From Cecembia lonarensis LW9 (lineage in GTDB: Bacteria > Bacteroidota > Bacteroidia > Cytophagales > Cyclobacteriaceae): a stretch of 64,000 nt of DNA. The stretch covers positions 1-64,000 of the forward strand of contig NZ_AMGM01000008.1 in the NCBI RefSeq assembly GCF_000298295.1, given 5' to 3'. The position numbers were made by a program, and so were the translations under genes. The notes under the pieces are model-generated. The model did not search any database and was not told the DNA's origin. It saw only the letters and a program-made list of their open reading frames with translations. Below are positions 47,576 through 56,254 of the stretch, piece after piece (positions within the stretch are counted from its first letter, which is position 1; each line of letters opens with the position of its first letter).

Positions 47576-47968
47576 ATGAGGGAAATAAATAAAATAAGGG
47601 AAAGCATCATCTTTAATTACATACAGGCATACAATAATTTTGATATTGACAATATGGTAAAGGATATGTCTTCCAACTTAACATTTGAAAACATTGCTAA
47701 TGGGGAAATGACCATAAGCCTTAAAGGAGTTGATGCCTTTAAACATCAAGCTGAACTGGCTTTGGATTATTTCTCTTACAGAAGACAAGAAATCCTATCC
47801 TATAAACATGATGGATTTAATACCATTATTGAAATTGACTACCAAGCCACTTTGGCCATGGATTTCCCAAATGGATTAAAAAAAGGTGACCAATTGCAAT
47901 TAAATGGAACTTCCATTTTCAAATTTAATAAGGATAACCAGATTACTCACCTAAAGGACATCGCTTAA
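47576..47968 (+). CDS. SnoaL/NTF2-like domain protein
   Basis: A 130-residue protein of the cone-shaped NTF2/SnoaL fold, judged from FNYIQAYNNFDIDNMVKDMS at the start, DAFKHQAELALDYF, and TIIEIDYQATLAM ... LNGTSIFKFNKDNQITHLKDI near the end. Members are small-molecule binders, isomerases or immunity-type proteins; catalytic residues are not clear. It may share a transcript with the preceding secreted protein. A hairpin follows the stop. Confidence 0.75.
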   Translation: MREINKIRESIIFNYIQAYNNFDIDNMVKDMSSNLTFENIANGEMTISLKGVDAFKHQAELALDYFSYRRQEILSYKHDGFNTIIEIDYQATLAMDFPNGLKKGDQLQLNGTSIFKFNKDNQITHLKDIA

Positions 47969-47983
47969 TGAAGACCAATAAAA

Positions 47984-48015
47984 CCTGCTGGAACACCATA
48001 AGGCATTCCAACAGG
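47984..48015 (+). terminator. Terminator-like hairpin after the SnoaL gene
   Basis: CCTGCTGGAA pairs with TTCCAACAGG (one mismatch) around a 12-nt loop, 16 bp after the stop. The T tract is weak (TCTTTGGG), so it may be only partly effective. Confidence 0.45.
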
Positions 48016-48154
48016 TCTTTGGGAACGGCTACCTATACGTTCCCTTCTACCTTTAAAGCTCCAACCACGACAACTTGACAACTACGACAACTACGAAACA
48101 CCATTCACACTCTCCATTCTACACTAACCTCTTGCTCTTTAACTTTTTCCCTAA

Positions 48155-49276
48155 TTACACGTACGTTATCTCCTCCTTCTTACCTGTCCTGATCGACTCA
48201 AAAATGGCATCAATAATCACCATATCCTTCCAGCCCTCTTCTCCATCCACAGGAATAATGGCCTTTTTTCCATCCAATATTATCGCTGCCATTTCATCCA
48301 TCTGTGTAGTCTGATGGGTGACATGGGGCAAGTCTAATCTGCCTTTATGGGTCCAGGACCTTATCGGACCATAGCCAGTGGAAGGCTGCATCTCCGCAAA
48401 GCCTTTGTCCCCATTCAGATAAAATTTATCCAAATAATTCATGTTGTAAGTAGAGAGACAGGAAGCAATCGCCCCTGAAGGAAACCCTAATTGAAAAGTA
48501 ATCGTCTCATCCACTCCCTCTCTAAACTTGACCGGATCGGTTTTGACTTCCTGGGCAGTCACCCAAATAGGTTCCTCTCCCACCATGTACCGGGCGCCAT
48601 TGATGGCATAGATCCCTATGTCCATCATGGCTCCTCCGCCTGCCAATTCCCTGTTCAATCTCCATTGGGTAGGATCTCCGATTTTGAAGCCACTTAATCC
48701 TTGAAAAAACCTGATGGTCCCTAATTCCCCTTCCCTCCTCATTCGGACTATTTCCAGGGTATTGGCTTCAAAATGCATCCGGTAACCAATCAAAAGATGT
48801 ACACCGGCTTTTTTACAGACCTCAATCATTTCTCTCCCCTCCTGGGCATTGATGGACATAGGCTTTTCGCAGATGACATGCTTACCAGCTGCAGCCACCC
48901 GCAAAGCCTGTGGATGGTGCAGGGCATTTGGGGTAATGATATATACTGCGTCTATATCCGGATTATCCTTGATAGCATCAAAATTTTCATAATTGTAACA
49001 GTTCTTATCAGGAATATTAAACCTGCCCTGCCAATCCTTGATCTTTGAAGGGGTGCCACTGATTACTCCCGTTATTTTGGCTCTTTTGCAGTCCCTCATG
49101 GCATCCGCTACCCTGTTGGCATAACTGCCCAGTCCCATCAGTGCTACTTTTAGGACTTTTTCATTTTGATATAGATTTGTTCTTTCGGCAAATACTTCAG
49201 GGACCACAGTGGATACCAAAGGAATGGTGAAAGCCGTTGCGGTTAGCTTTTGGAGAAAATCTCTTCTGGAATGCAT
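48155..49276 (-). CDS. Tat-exported Gfo/Idh/MocA-family oxidoreductase
   Basis: About 373 residues from ATG 49276; the upstream ATG at 49303 is unlikely because SRRDFLQKL at the start is a clear twin-arginine signal. The NAD(P)-binding fold begins VLKVALMGLGSYANRVADAM, and the catalytic Lys is in ICEKPMSINAQEGREM, followed by GGGAMMDIGIYAINGARYM. Such exported oxidoreductases carry their cofactor folded through Tat, as glucose-fructose oxidoreductase does. It is divergent from a TetR-type regulator with a palindrome in the shared spacer, so it may be under its control. The oxidised sugar is unknown. Confidence 0.92.
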   Translation of the reverse strand: MHSRRDFLQKLTATAFTIPLVSTVVPEVFAERTNLYQNEKVLKVALMGLGSYANRVADAMRDCKRAKITGVISGTPSKIKDWQGRFNIPDKNCYNYENFDAIKDNPDIDAVYIITPNALHHPQALRVAAAGKHVICEKPMSINAQEGREMIEVCKKAGVHLLIGYRMHFEANTLEIVRMRREGELGTIRFFQGLSGFKIGDPTQWRLNRELAGGGAMMDIGIYAINGARYMVGEEPIWVTAQEVKTDPVKFREGVDETITFQLGFPSGAIASCLSTYNMNYLDKFYLNGDKGFAEMQPSTGYGPIRSWTHKGRLDLPHVTHQTTQMDEMAAIILDGKKAIIPVDGEEGWKDMVIIDAIFESIRTGKKEEITYV

Positions 49277-49376
49277 GGGCAGGAATTTTAGGTTTGAAAA
49301 CAATCATTAAAATAGATCTTTCAATTTAATAAATACACAGTTAATTTTTGTATACCAAATTCATATTTCTTGTTTT

Positions 49377-49414
49377 ATTGAACAATGTTTATTTATATTG
49401 CGCTGTTTAACAAT
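49377..49414. promoter_or_regulatory. Operator-like inverted repeat before the TetR gene
   Basis: ATTGAACA (49377-49384) is mirrored, imperfectly, by TGTTTAACAAT (49404-49414), and AACAATG also occurs twice in direct orientation. It lies 6 bp before the TetR start and about 100 bp before the divergent oxidoreductase. It could be the autoregulatory operator; it is imperfect. Confidence 0.35.
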
Positions 49415-49419
49415 GAATT

Positions 49420-50037
49420 ATGGGAGTTGCTGAGAGAAAATTACGTGAGAAGGAGCAGCTGAGGACTTTAATCCTTGATGCTGCCCGTAGCTTATTCTTT
49501 AAATATGGTTATGAAAAAACATCTATCAGAAACATTGCTGATGCCATAGAATACAGTCCTGGGATCATATATCACTATTTCAAAGATAAAAATGAAATAT
49601 TCCATACCCTTCACCAAGAGGGGTTCAACCATTTGAAAGCTGAAATGGAAACCGTAGCAAACATGGCAGACCCCATGGGGAGAATGAAAGCCATGGGCAA
49701 GAAATACCTCCAGTTTGCGCTGGATAATCCAGTGGTTTATGAGCTGATGTTCACCTTGGAAGCACCTGTAGAAAACCTGATTCAAGTAGAAGACCAAGCT
49801 TGGAATGAAGGTGATGCCATATTTGATCTCATAAAAAAATGCGTACGGGAATGTATCATGATGGGTTACTTCAGGGGGCAAACTGCCGAATCAACTACCT
49901 ACACGGTTTTGGCCATGTTGCACGGATTAGTATCCCTAAAAATAAGCAAACGTTCAAACCTTTTTAAGATCAATGAAAAAGAAAACCTGGTCATGAACAG
50001 TTTCCAGGCTTTTTCTTACATGTTGGACAGACAGTAA
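49420..50037 (+). CDS. TetR/AcrR-family transcriptional regulator
   Basis: A 205-residue repressor-type protein. The N-terminal HTH is well formed (LFFKYGYEKTSIRNIADAI, then YSPGIIYHYFKDKNEIF) and the C-terminal ligand domain is helical (MGKKYLQFALDNPVVYELM; YTVLAMLHGLVSLKIS). It is divergent from the Tat oxidoreductase and 87 bp ahead of an MBL-fold hydrolase, either of which may be a target. The ligand is unknown. Confidence 0.93.
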   Translation: MGVAERKLREKEQLRTLILDAARSLFFKYGYEKTSIRNIADAIEYSPGIIYHYFKDKNEIFHTLHQEGFNHLKAEMETVANMADPMGRMKAMGKKYLQFALDNPVVYELMFTLEAPVENLIQVEDQAWNEGDAIFDLIKKCVRECIMMGYFRGQTAESTTYTVLAMLHGLVSLKISKRSNLFKINEKENLVMNSFQAFSYMLDRQ

Positions 50038-50124
50038 TTCCTGATTATAGATCAAGAGATTTTATTAACGGGTTAATTCAGCCCCTGAACAAATGCTGAC
50101 TGTGCTGTGTTTTACTTTTGAGTT

Positions 50125-51201
50125 ATGAAAAAAACATACCCAGTCACATTATTTGGAATTATTATATTTTTATTTGTTATGGGTTACCGCACTGTAGAGA
50201 AGGAACCAAGTTTAACGTTTATTGACAATCCTGAATTGGTAACCATCTCCCCATCTGCTGATTGGCAGGGAACTCCTGTAGATCAACAGGGCAGGTTTAC
50301 CAATTTATACCACCCTTTTGAATCCGGTTTTGGAGATTTGCTCAAATGGCAAATGGGTAAGAATCCCCAAAAAGAAGCAAAAAGATCCGAGCAGCGCAGA
50401 TTATCGGTTGAGTTTGATAGCCTGGCATTATACGGTGAGGAAGACTATCTCTTGTGGCTTGGGCACAGCACTTACCTGATGCAGATCAATGGAAAAGTCT
50501 TCCTGACAGACCCCTTATTATTAGACAATACATTTTTAAAGCGGGAAAGCCCGCTACCCTTTCCTTTGGAAAAATTGCCGGCCTTGGATTATCTGTTGAT
50601 TTCCCATAACCATAGGGATCATCTGGATGCCAAATCACTGAAGTATTTATTTGAAAAAAATTCCGGTATGAAAATACTTACCGGGCTGGGAATTGGAGAA
50701 ATCATCGGCAGCTGGGGAGATAACTTGGAAATTCAGGAAGCAGGATGGTACCAACAATATCTTTTACAGGACATCGGTGTTGAAATCACCTATGTTCCTT
50801 CGAGGCATTGGTCAAGAAGAGGATTATTGGACCAAAACAAAAGCCTTTGGGGTGGTTTTTTCATTAAAAATGGATCTTATTCCGTCTATTTTATGGGAGA
50901 TAGCGGGCATGGTCCTCATTTTCAGGATATCAGCAACACTTTAGGGGCACCCGATTACTGTTTGATGGGTGTGGGTGCCTTTAGACCGGAGTGGTTCATG
51001 GCGCAGGCACATATCAGTCCTACTGATGCCATAGAAGCCTTCAATATGATGGGGGGAAAATATTTTATTCCCATGCATTTTGGCACTTTTGACCTTTCGG
51101 ATGAACCCAGAATGGAACCTTGGGACCTATTAGTTGAAAAGAGGGATAATATCAATGGCTTATTGCTTGAACCTATCTTGGGCAAAAACTTACTCAGGTA
51201 A
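50125..51201 (+). CDS. MBL-fold metallohydrolase (UlaG / NAPE-PLD-like), exported
   Basis: A 358-residue protein with a hydrophobic N-terminus (LFGIIIFLFVMGYRTV) acting as a signal or anchor. The metallo-beta-lactamase motifs are intact: HxHxDH in LLISHNHRDHLDAKSL, the metal Asp in YFMGDSGHGPHF, and a last His in YFIPMHFGTFDLSDEP. WLGHSTYLMQINGKVFLTDPLLL is typical of the L-ascorbate-lactonase/NAPE-PLD branch, which cleaves lactones or phosphodiesters. No neighbouring gene explains its substrate. TACTTTTG lies 8 bp before the start, but no -33 element fits. Confidence 0.9.
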   Translation: MKKTYPVTLFGIIIFLFVMGYRTVEKEPSLTFIDNPELVTISPSADWQGTPVDQQGRFTNLYHPFESGFGDLLKWQMGKNPQKEAKRSEQRRLSVEFDSLALYGEEDYLLWLGHSTYLMQINGKVFLTDPLLLDNTFLKRESPLPFPLEKLPALDYLLISHNHRDHLDAKSLKYLFEKNSGMKILTGLGIGEIIGSWGDNLEIQEAGWYQQYLLQDIGVEITYVPSRHWSRRGLLDQNKSLWGGFFIKNGSYSVYFMGDSGHGPHFQDISNTLGAPDYCLMGVGAFRPEWFMAQAHISPTDAIEAFNMMGGKYFIPMHFGTFDLSDEPRMEPWDLLVEKRDNINGLLLEPILGKNLLR

Positions 51202-51368
51202 AATTTTCCAAAATTTGTTGAATTGAAATTGATACACGGTGATAACCTTTGAGAGCGAGAGAATACCTCTTCTGTAAAATCCATGAATGCTAGAAAATTA
51301 TAAGAATATTTTATTAACTTGCTGTACATCAGCGAAATACACTAATTTTTTCTAAGCAAAACCTTACT

Positions 51369-51581
51369 ATGGACGAAAATGAAGACTCCGTAGGTGAAAT
51401 CCTATATAAAAACTCAGGCATGCGCCTAGAAGAATGGATAGCTATGGTCCAAATTATGGAATTTGATAGTAAGGACAAGATGATTGAATTCTTGATGGAA
51501 AATGAAGGATTAACGCATAGGGTAGCACATTTTATTGCTTTTAAGGCCTTTAGCAGGATTAAAAGGGAACGGAATGAATGA
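51369..51581 (+). CDS. Small DUF4287-like protein
   Basis: A 70-residue cytoplasmic protein, SGMRLEEWIAMVQIMEFDSK followed by MIEFLMENEGLTHRVAHFIA, matching the GxxLEEW..LV...K..E....L..E.GLTHxxAxxIA layout of DUF4287. The family function is unknown. It is a single short gene in a row of small genes. Confidence 0.7.
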   Translation: MDENEDSVGEILYKNSGMRLEEWIAMVQIMEFDSKDKMIEFLMENEGLTHRVAHFIAFKAFSRIKRERNE

Positions 51582-51708
51582 TTTACCACAAGTCTTTAAT
51601 CTGAATTTGCCTCTTGATTTTTCAGGATCTTTCAGAATACGTAACCCAAGTCACCAAGTTTTCGGGTTTTGTATTCTATCTTGATGTCTAATATCAATAG
51701 CAACAACT

Positions 51709-52101
51709 ATGAAATACCATATCACAAAATCAGTTTCAAACCAAGATTTCCCGTTACTAAGGGAAAAAGTAATAACCGCATTAAAAGAAGAGGGGTTTGG
51801 CGTGCTTACAGAAATCGACATACAGGCGACTATGAAGAAAAAGCTGGACAAAGATTACCTTCCCTTTGTCATTTTGGGTGCCTGTAACCCAGTTTTTGCA
51901 GATAAAGTTCTCAGCATAGATCCAAATATGAGTGCACTACTACCCTGTAATGTAAGTCTAAGGAAACTGGATTCCGGAGAAATTGAAATTTCTGCCATCG
52001 ACCCGATTGCAGCCATGAGTAACTTAGGCAATCCTGCTATTGAACCCTTGGCCACAGAAGTAAGAAAAAAACTGGAAAATGTGGTAGCAAGTGTTCAGTA
52101 A
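51709..52101 (+). CDS. DUF302 domain protein
   Basis: A 130-residue cytoplasmic protein of the DUF302 fold: LREKVITALKEEGFGVLTEI at the start, LPFVILGACNPVFADKVL in the middle (the conserved GACNP segment), and LLPCNVSLRKLDSGEIEISAIDP ends the core. The CNP and PCN segments are the family hallmark. DUF302 proteins are thought to bind small ligands or heme, but the role is not established. Confidence 0.92.
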   Translation: MKYHITKSVSNQDFPLLREKVITALKEEGFGVLTEIDIQATMKKKLDKDYLPFVILGACNPVFADKVLSIDPNMSALLPCNVSLRKLDSGEIEISAIDPIAAMSNLGNPAIEPLATEVRKKLENVVASVQ

Positions 52102-52474
52102 GCGGCATTCTGTGAAACTCCATATGTTTTATTAGCTTAGATATTTTAAAGCGATCAAATTGAACCATAAAGGAAGTGCTGTTGAATGAAGTTGATAGGA
52201 GAAAGGAATAGCTTCTAAGGTTAATTGGAGCAGTTCCGATAGCGCGGTAATTTTTTAATGTCTGTTATCATTTTTTTTCAAAAGTATGATAGAAATCATA
52301 TGATAAGCATTGATATGCAATTACCTTTACCCTTATAAGTTAGCTACTTAGATCAATTAACAAACTGTTTCGACTTTCATCAAACCACCAACAAATAGGC
52401 TGAATGGTTCCAACAAATCGGCGTTGGATAATCGTATCTGATATTTCATCAAATAGACTTGACCAAACAAGACC
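52102..52474. other. Intergenic region before the GH57-like gene
   Basis: About 373 bp of A/T-rich DNA. I see only short palindromes (for example AATCATATGATAAGC near 52295) and no coding frame, RNA gene or repeat. It should contain the promoter of the GH57-like gene, but no clear TTG/TAnnTTTG pair was found. Confidence 0.5.
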
Positions 52475-53710
52475 ATGAAAACCCTTTGCCTGGTGTTTTA
52501 TACACATCAACCTATAGTTCTAAAAAATTATCGCTTTTATGAAATTGGAACCAATAGTACTTATTTCAGTGAAATGCACAATTACGCCAATATCGAGAAA
52601 TTGGTGAAAAAAAAATATAGGCCACTGAATGCTGTGTTGACCAAAATATTCCAAGAATATGGCAGTAAATTCAAAGTCAGCTTTTCGTTTTCTGGAGTAA
52701 CTTTGGACTTATTGGAATATGCTGCACCAGAGGTCATTTGTGACCTGAAAAAACTCAATGAATTTGGGCCTATTGAATTTTTATCTGAAACTTATTCCCA
52801 TTCAGTCCTTTCCAAAAAATGTCATCATGAATTCATGCAGCAGACCATCAAACAAAAGGATAAGGTGCTACAGCTGTTTGGTCAGATCCCTAAAGCCTTT
52901 ATGAATAATTATGGTTATCCCATAAAATTTCTATCCAATACATTGCCGCAGATGGGATTCAAAGTTGTACTTCAATTCAAAGAATTACAGGCAAATCCCG
53001 AAAGCCAGCCCACTGTTCAGCATTATGTAACGGATACCGAAGTTTTTCATGTGCTCCAAAGCAAAAAAAGAATACTGCAACCTTTCATAAAAGCATCTAA
53101 AAAAATTGATACGGATGCCTTCCTTCAGTGGGTACTCTCATTACCAGAGGATAATGAAATTGTTTGTCTGGCTTTGGATTACCTGGAATTAGCTGCTCAA
53201 AGCGATCAGGATGTACAAATTTTAGAATTTATCGAAGAATTACCGGAAAAGGCGGCTGCTCTGGACATCAATTTTTCCAGTCCTTCTGAGTTAATTCATA
53301 ATTCGCGTCAAAATCACATCAAAAAAAATCTGATTTCCCTGGAAACAGGGCAAGAATTGGAATCCAATGTTTCAAATGATTTACAAATTGAAATCCTAGA
53401 GATTTTGGATGGATTAAAGGATAAAGTCTATGCGTGCAACAATGAGAAAATCATAAAAACCTGGTTTTACTTGCAAGACCAATGGTTATTAAATCATTTG
53501 AACTTAGAAGATGGAGTGGATGCTGAGAAAAATCAGGCCATCCAACATTACATCAACTTCAGAAATGTATTACAGGATTTTTCTCAAAGAGTAGAACAAA
53601 CCTTAGCCCAAAACAAGCAAGAACTGAAACAGAACTTTCAAAACCCTTTACGACCTGTAAAGCGTCAGCAGCCTATTTCCTCATCTGAGATATTTAACAC
53701 CCTTTTCTGA
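52475..53710 (+). CDS. GH57 alpha-amylase-like protein lacking the catalytic nucleophile
   Basis: A 411-residue GH57-family relative. The first conserved region is kept as FYTHQPIVLKNYRFYEIG, the second as FLSETYSHSVLS (about 102-113), and the acid/base Asp as ALDYLEL (D235; normally MDYETFGEH). The third region, usually FRNTELIY with the Glu nucleophile, is FMNNYGYP (142-149), with Tyr146 at the Glu position. The remaining helical part is present (LNHLNLEDGVDAE), and the tail is basic and Gln-rich. It is probably a non-catalytic paralogue, perhaps glycan-binding or regulatory. There is no signal peptide. No glycogen gene is adjacent. Confidence 0.75.
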   Translation: MKTLCLVFYTHQPIVLKNYRFYEIGTNSTYFSEMHNYANIEKLVKKKYRPLNAVLTKIFQEYGSKFKVSFSFSGVTLDLLEYAAPEVICDLKKLNEFGPIEFLSETYSHSVLSKKCHHEFMQQTIKQKDKVLQLFGQIPKAFMNNYGYPIKFLSNTLPQMGFKVVLQFKELQANPESQPTVQHYVTDTEVFHVLQSKKRILQPFIKASKKIDTDAFLQWVLSLPEDNEIVCLALDYLELAAQSDQDVQILEFIEELPEKAAALDINFSSPSELIHNSRQNHIKKNLISLETGQELESNVSNDLQIEILEILDGLKDKVYACNNEKIIKTWFYLQDQWLLNHLNLEDGVDAEKNQAIQHYINFRNVLQDFSQRVEQTLAQNKQELKQNFQNPLRPVKRQQPISSSEIFNTLF

Positions 53711-53745
53711 GCTTTGGTCAATGCATAACCCAAATAATTAACCAC

Positions 53746-54831
53746 TTATTTTTTCAAACGCTCCCAGGAAGAAATCATTACCCAATGATTTTCTTCCTGT
53801 TGCAGCGTGGCCGTCCATAGGTAAGTTTTAGGCCAGTTTCTAAAAATTCCTGCCATAGCGTATAATAGCCTAAGCGATATTTTCTTTTCATTAGGTATCC
53901 AGCCTCCATCAGGATGAAGTAGAATCTGCACCCCCTCTCTTTTGGTGGAAACTGTATAGATACCCTTTATGATTCCCGTACTTTTTTCCCCGGCGATCAC
54001 AAAAGATCCTTTTACTTCCAAGCCTGGCTTGATCATATTGAACTGAGGAAATGCGGGATCAAAGGATAGGCTTACCTGATGTCCATCACCCTCCGCTATC
54101 AAAGATTTGATTTCCTTGGCTTTCCCATTGTAATCCCATGTCAAATGCCTATTATCCAGTCTTACGGGTTTCAGGACCTCAGAAGTTGCAGGATTAAAGG
54201 TAACAATGAATGGATCAGGGGAATACCTCGCAAAATACATCCAAGTACCATCCAAAGGAAGTGGTAATTTATCCGCTTGGTGCTTCCTTCCGTCAATACT
54301 TACCTCCAGTTGGGTATGCTTCCTTCTTACAAAATAAAAATCATGCAAAAGCACTAAAGGCATGGCCGATGGATTACTGGCGGCATCTCCCATCGGTGCC
54401 AATAGACCAAAGGGCTCCCTTTTTTTGGGGTGCTTTTCTTCAATATGAATTTTAATCTTTCGGTTGCTTTTATCCCTAAATTCAATTTCAGCCAAGACCC
54501 CCGTACCAGAAATTTCAAATTCACTTTTGTCAAAATCCACTTGGTGCATGGCAGCAAGACCATTTCCAGCAATATCATATTTATCTGGATCTGGCCTTAG
54601 CCCGGCTTCATGATATACCTCTATCCGCATATCCTTCCTCCAGGCAATTACCAAAAGCCCCCGGCCATTGGCTTCATCATCAAAATACTGAGGTTCTAAT
54701 CCGATATACTCTCCATCAGGATCTTTTTCAAAATTGACCAACAGTAAGCGTTGCATGGGATCAATTTCAAATTGGAAGGGCAAATAAAGAATTGATTCCT
54801 CTTCCAAATAGATATTTTGGGGATGATTCAT
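53746..54831 (-). CDS. Hypothetical protein, probably a lipoprotein with a missing start codon
   Basis: A 361-residue frame from ATG 54831, with no recognised domain. It shows beta-rich segments (LYLPFQFEIDPMQRLLLVNFE; GRGLLVIAWRKDMRIEVYHE; PLVLLHDFYFVRRKHTQLEV; KSTGIIKGIYTVS). The frame continues upstream of the ATG as VIIVRFLLLLLCLVSCISNN, a lipoprotein signal with lipobox LVSC, back to a stop at about 54904. No ATG, GTG or TTG opens this extension; an ATT at 54897 is the only near-start. So the protein may really be a lipoprotein from an unusual or mutated start. Otherwise a cytoplasmic protein is made. Confidence 0.7.
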   Translation of the reverse strand: MNHPQNIYLEEESILYLPFQFEIDPMQRLLLVNFEKDPDGEYIGLEPQYFDDEANGRGLLVIAWRKDMRIEVYHEAGLRPDPDKYDIAGNGLAAMHQVDFDKSEFEISGTGVLAEIEFRDKSNRKIKIHIEEKHPKKREPFGLLAPMGDAASNPSAMPLVLLHDFYFVRRKHTQLEVSIDGRKHQADKLPLPLDGTWMYFARYSPDPFIVTFNPATSEVLKPVRLDNRHLTWDYNGKAKEIKSLIAEGDGHQVSLSFDPAFPQFNMIKPGLEVKGSFVIAGEKSTGIIKGIYTVSTKREGVQILLHPDGGWIPNEKKISLRLLYAMAGIFRNWPKTYLWTATLQQEENHWVMISSWERLKK

Positions 54832-55002
54832 TTTCTGGATTTCATTATTGGAGATACAGGATACAAGGCATAACAGCAGTAAAAGAAATCTGACAATGAT
54901 GACCTAATTTTAAGTTAAAGGTAAAGCTTTTAAAACCAAAAGATAAAGGTTAAATCAGGGTTTTACCTGACAAAGGTCATGAAAATATTTTCCTTTATCA
55001 GC

Positions 55003-55021
55003 TATATTGACGGTCAATATA
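55003..55021. promoter_or_regulatory. Perfect 19-bp palindromic operator
   Basis: TATATTGACGGTCAATATA is a perfect 9-bp inverted repeat around one base, 28 bp before the DUF6544-like start. It has the size and symmetry of TetR-type operators, so the gene is probably repressible. The regulator may be the TetR at 49420 or another; nothing proves it. Confidence 0.55.
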
Positions 55022-55049
55022 AGATGCTAACAATCTCATTTTCATTGCT

Positions 55050-56138
55050 ATGAAATTTGCCTTTATACTTTTGGTTTTAGTCCATGCTTTGATCCACTTA
55101 TTAGGCTTCGCAAAGGCATTTCAACTGGCAGAGTTAAAGGATTTCCCCATTCAAGTGAGTAAGCCTGCTGGTTTATTTTGGCTGGGTGTTGCCATGATGC
55201 TCCTTACAGTAGCCATTTTTTACTATTTGGAAAACAAAGATTGGTGGATATTTGCCTTTATTGGGTTACTGATTTCTCAAGCTTTAATTTTTTCCCAATG
55301 GTCAGAGGCCAAATTTGGAAGTTTCCCTAATCTGATCATTTTGTTGGTAGCTTTCATTGCCTTCTTCCAGTACAGTTTCGAAAAAAAGATCCAAAGGGAA
55401 ACCAAAGAACATATTCAAAATATAAAAGAAGTACCCCAACTGAGCACTGCATCCATCATGCACCTTCCCCCTCCTGTTCAAAAATGGCTGAACAGATCGG
55501 GGCTTGTAGACCAAGCCCCCTTAAAATCTGTTTATTCAGAGCAATCTTATAGGTTAAAGCTAAACCCTGAACAGAAAAACTGGTATGCTGCAAGTGCACA
55601 GCAGCTTTCCACAGTCAATCCCCCCAGCTTTATCTGGTCTGTAGACTTACAAATGATGCCTCTATTGTTTGCTATCGGGAGGGATAGGTTTTATCAGGGA
55701 GAGGGAGAAATGTTGATCAAATTTCTGGCCTTATTTCCTGTGGCCAATGAAGGGAAAAACAATCAGATCAACGAAGCTACCTTACAAAGATTTTTAGGAG
55801 AAATAGTCTGGTATCCCTCTGCTGCCATCATGGATTATATACAATGGAAAGAATTGGACAGTCATTCGGCAGAAGCCACCATGAAGGTAGGCAATACTTC
55901 GGGTTCCGGCATATTTGAATTTGATGATGACGGTAAATTGATCCGCTTTATTACCCAAAGGTATATGGGAAGTGGTCCGGATGCAGTAAAAAAGGATTGG
56001 ATAGTAGAGGTTTTGGAACATCAAGCTTTTGAAGGCGTTTTGCTTCCCAGTAAGTGCAATGCTACCTGGAGATTAGAAACAGGAGACTGGACCTGGGCTG
56101 AAATACAGATTGACTCAGTAAACTTTAATAGGAATTAA
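55050..56138 (+). CDS. Membrane protein with DUF6544-like C-terminal domain
   Basis: A 362-residue protein with four N-terminal helices (FAFILLVLVHALIHLLGFA; GLFWLGVAMMLLTVAIFYY; WIFAFIGLLISQALIF; NLIILLVAFIAFFQY) followed by a soluble domain of about 230 residues. LPPPVQKWLNRSGLVDQAP, GEGEMLIKFLALFPVANEG and RFLGEIVWYPSAAIMDYI match the DUF6544 (formerly DUF6920) layout. The function is unknown. The perfect palindrome upstream suggests repressor control, perhaps in response to a small molecule or membrane stress. Confidence 0.75.
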   Translation: MKFAFILLVLVHALIHLLGFAKAFQLAELKDFPIQVSKPAGLFWLGVAMMLLTVAIFYYLENKDWWIFAFIGLLISQALIFSQWSEAKFGSFPNLIILLVAFIAFFQYSFEKKIQRETKEHIQNIKEVPQLSTASIMHLPPPVQKWLNRSGLVDQAPLKSVYSEQSYRLKLNPEQKNWYAASAQQLSTVNPPSFIWSVDLQMMPLLFAIGRDRFYQGEGEMLIKFLALFPVANEGKNNQINEATLQRFLGEIVWYPSAAIMDYIQWKELDSHSAEATMKVGNTSGSGIFEFDDDGKLIRFITQRYMGSGPDAVKKDWIVEVLEHQAFEGVLLPSKCNATWRLETGDWTWAEIQIDSVNFNRN

Positions 56139-56254
56139 TACCTGGTTTGGGTCCTGATTTTTACCTTTTCCTTTCTCACCATTTTATCCGTGAACTTATG
56201 TGCATGCTACTGAAATGCCTGTCCTGAAAGTATTTCGAAAAGTGAGATACCTGT

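Noticed and set aside
48061-48106. Short repeated ACAACTACGAC-like units, considered as CRISPR
   Set aside because: The units are only about 10 bp, there are few copies, no spacer pattern and no cas gene.
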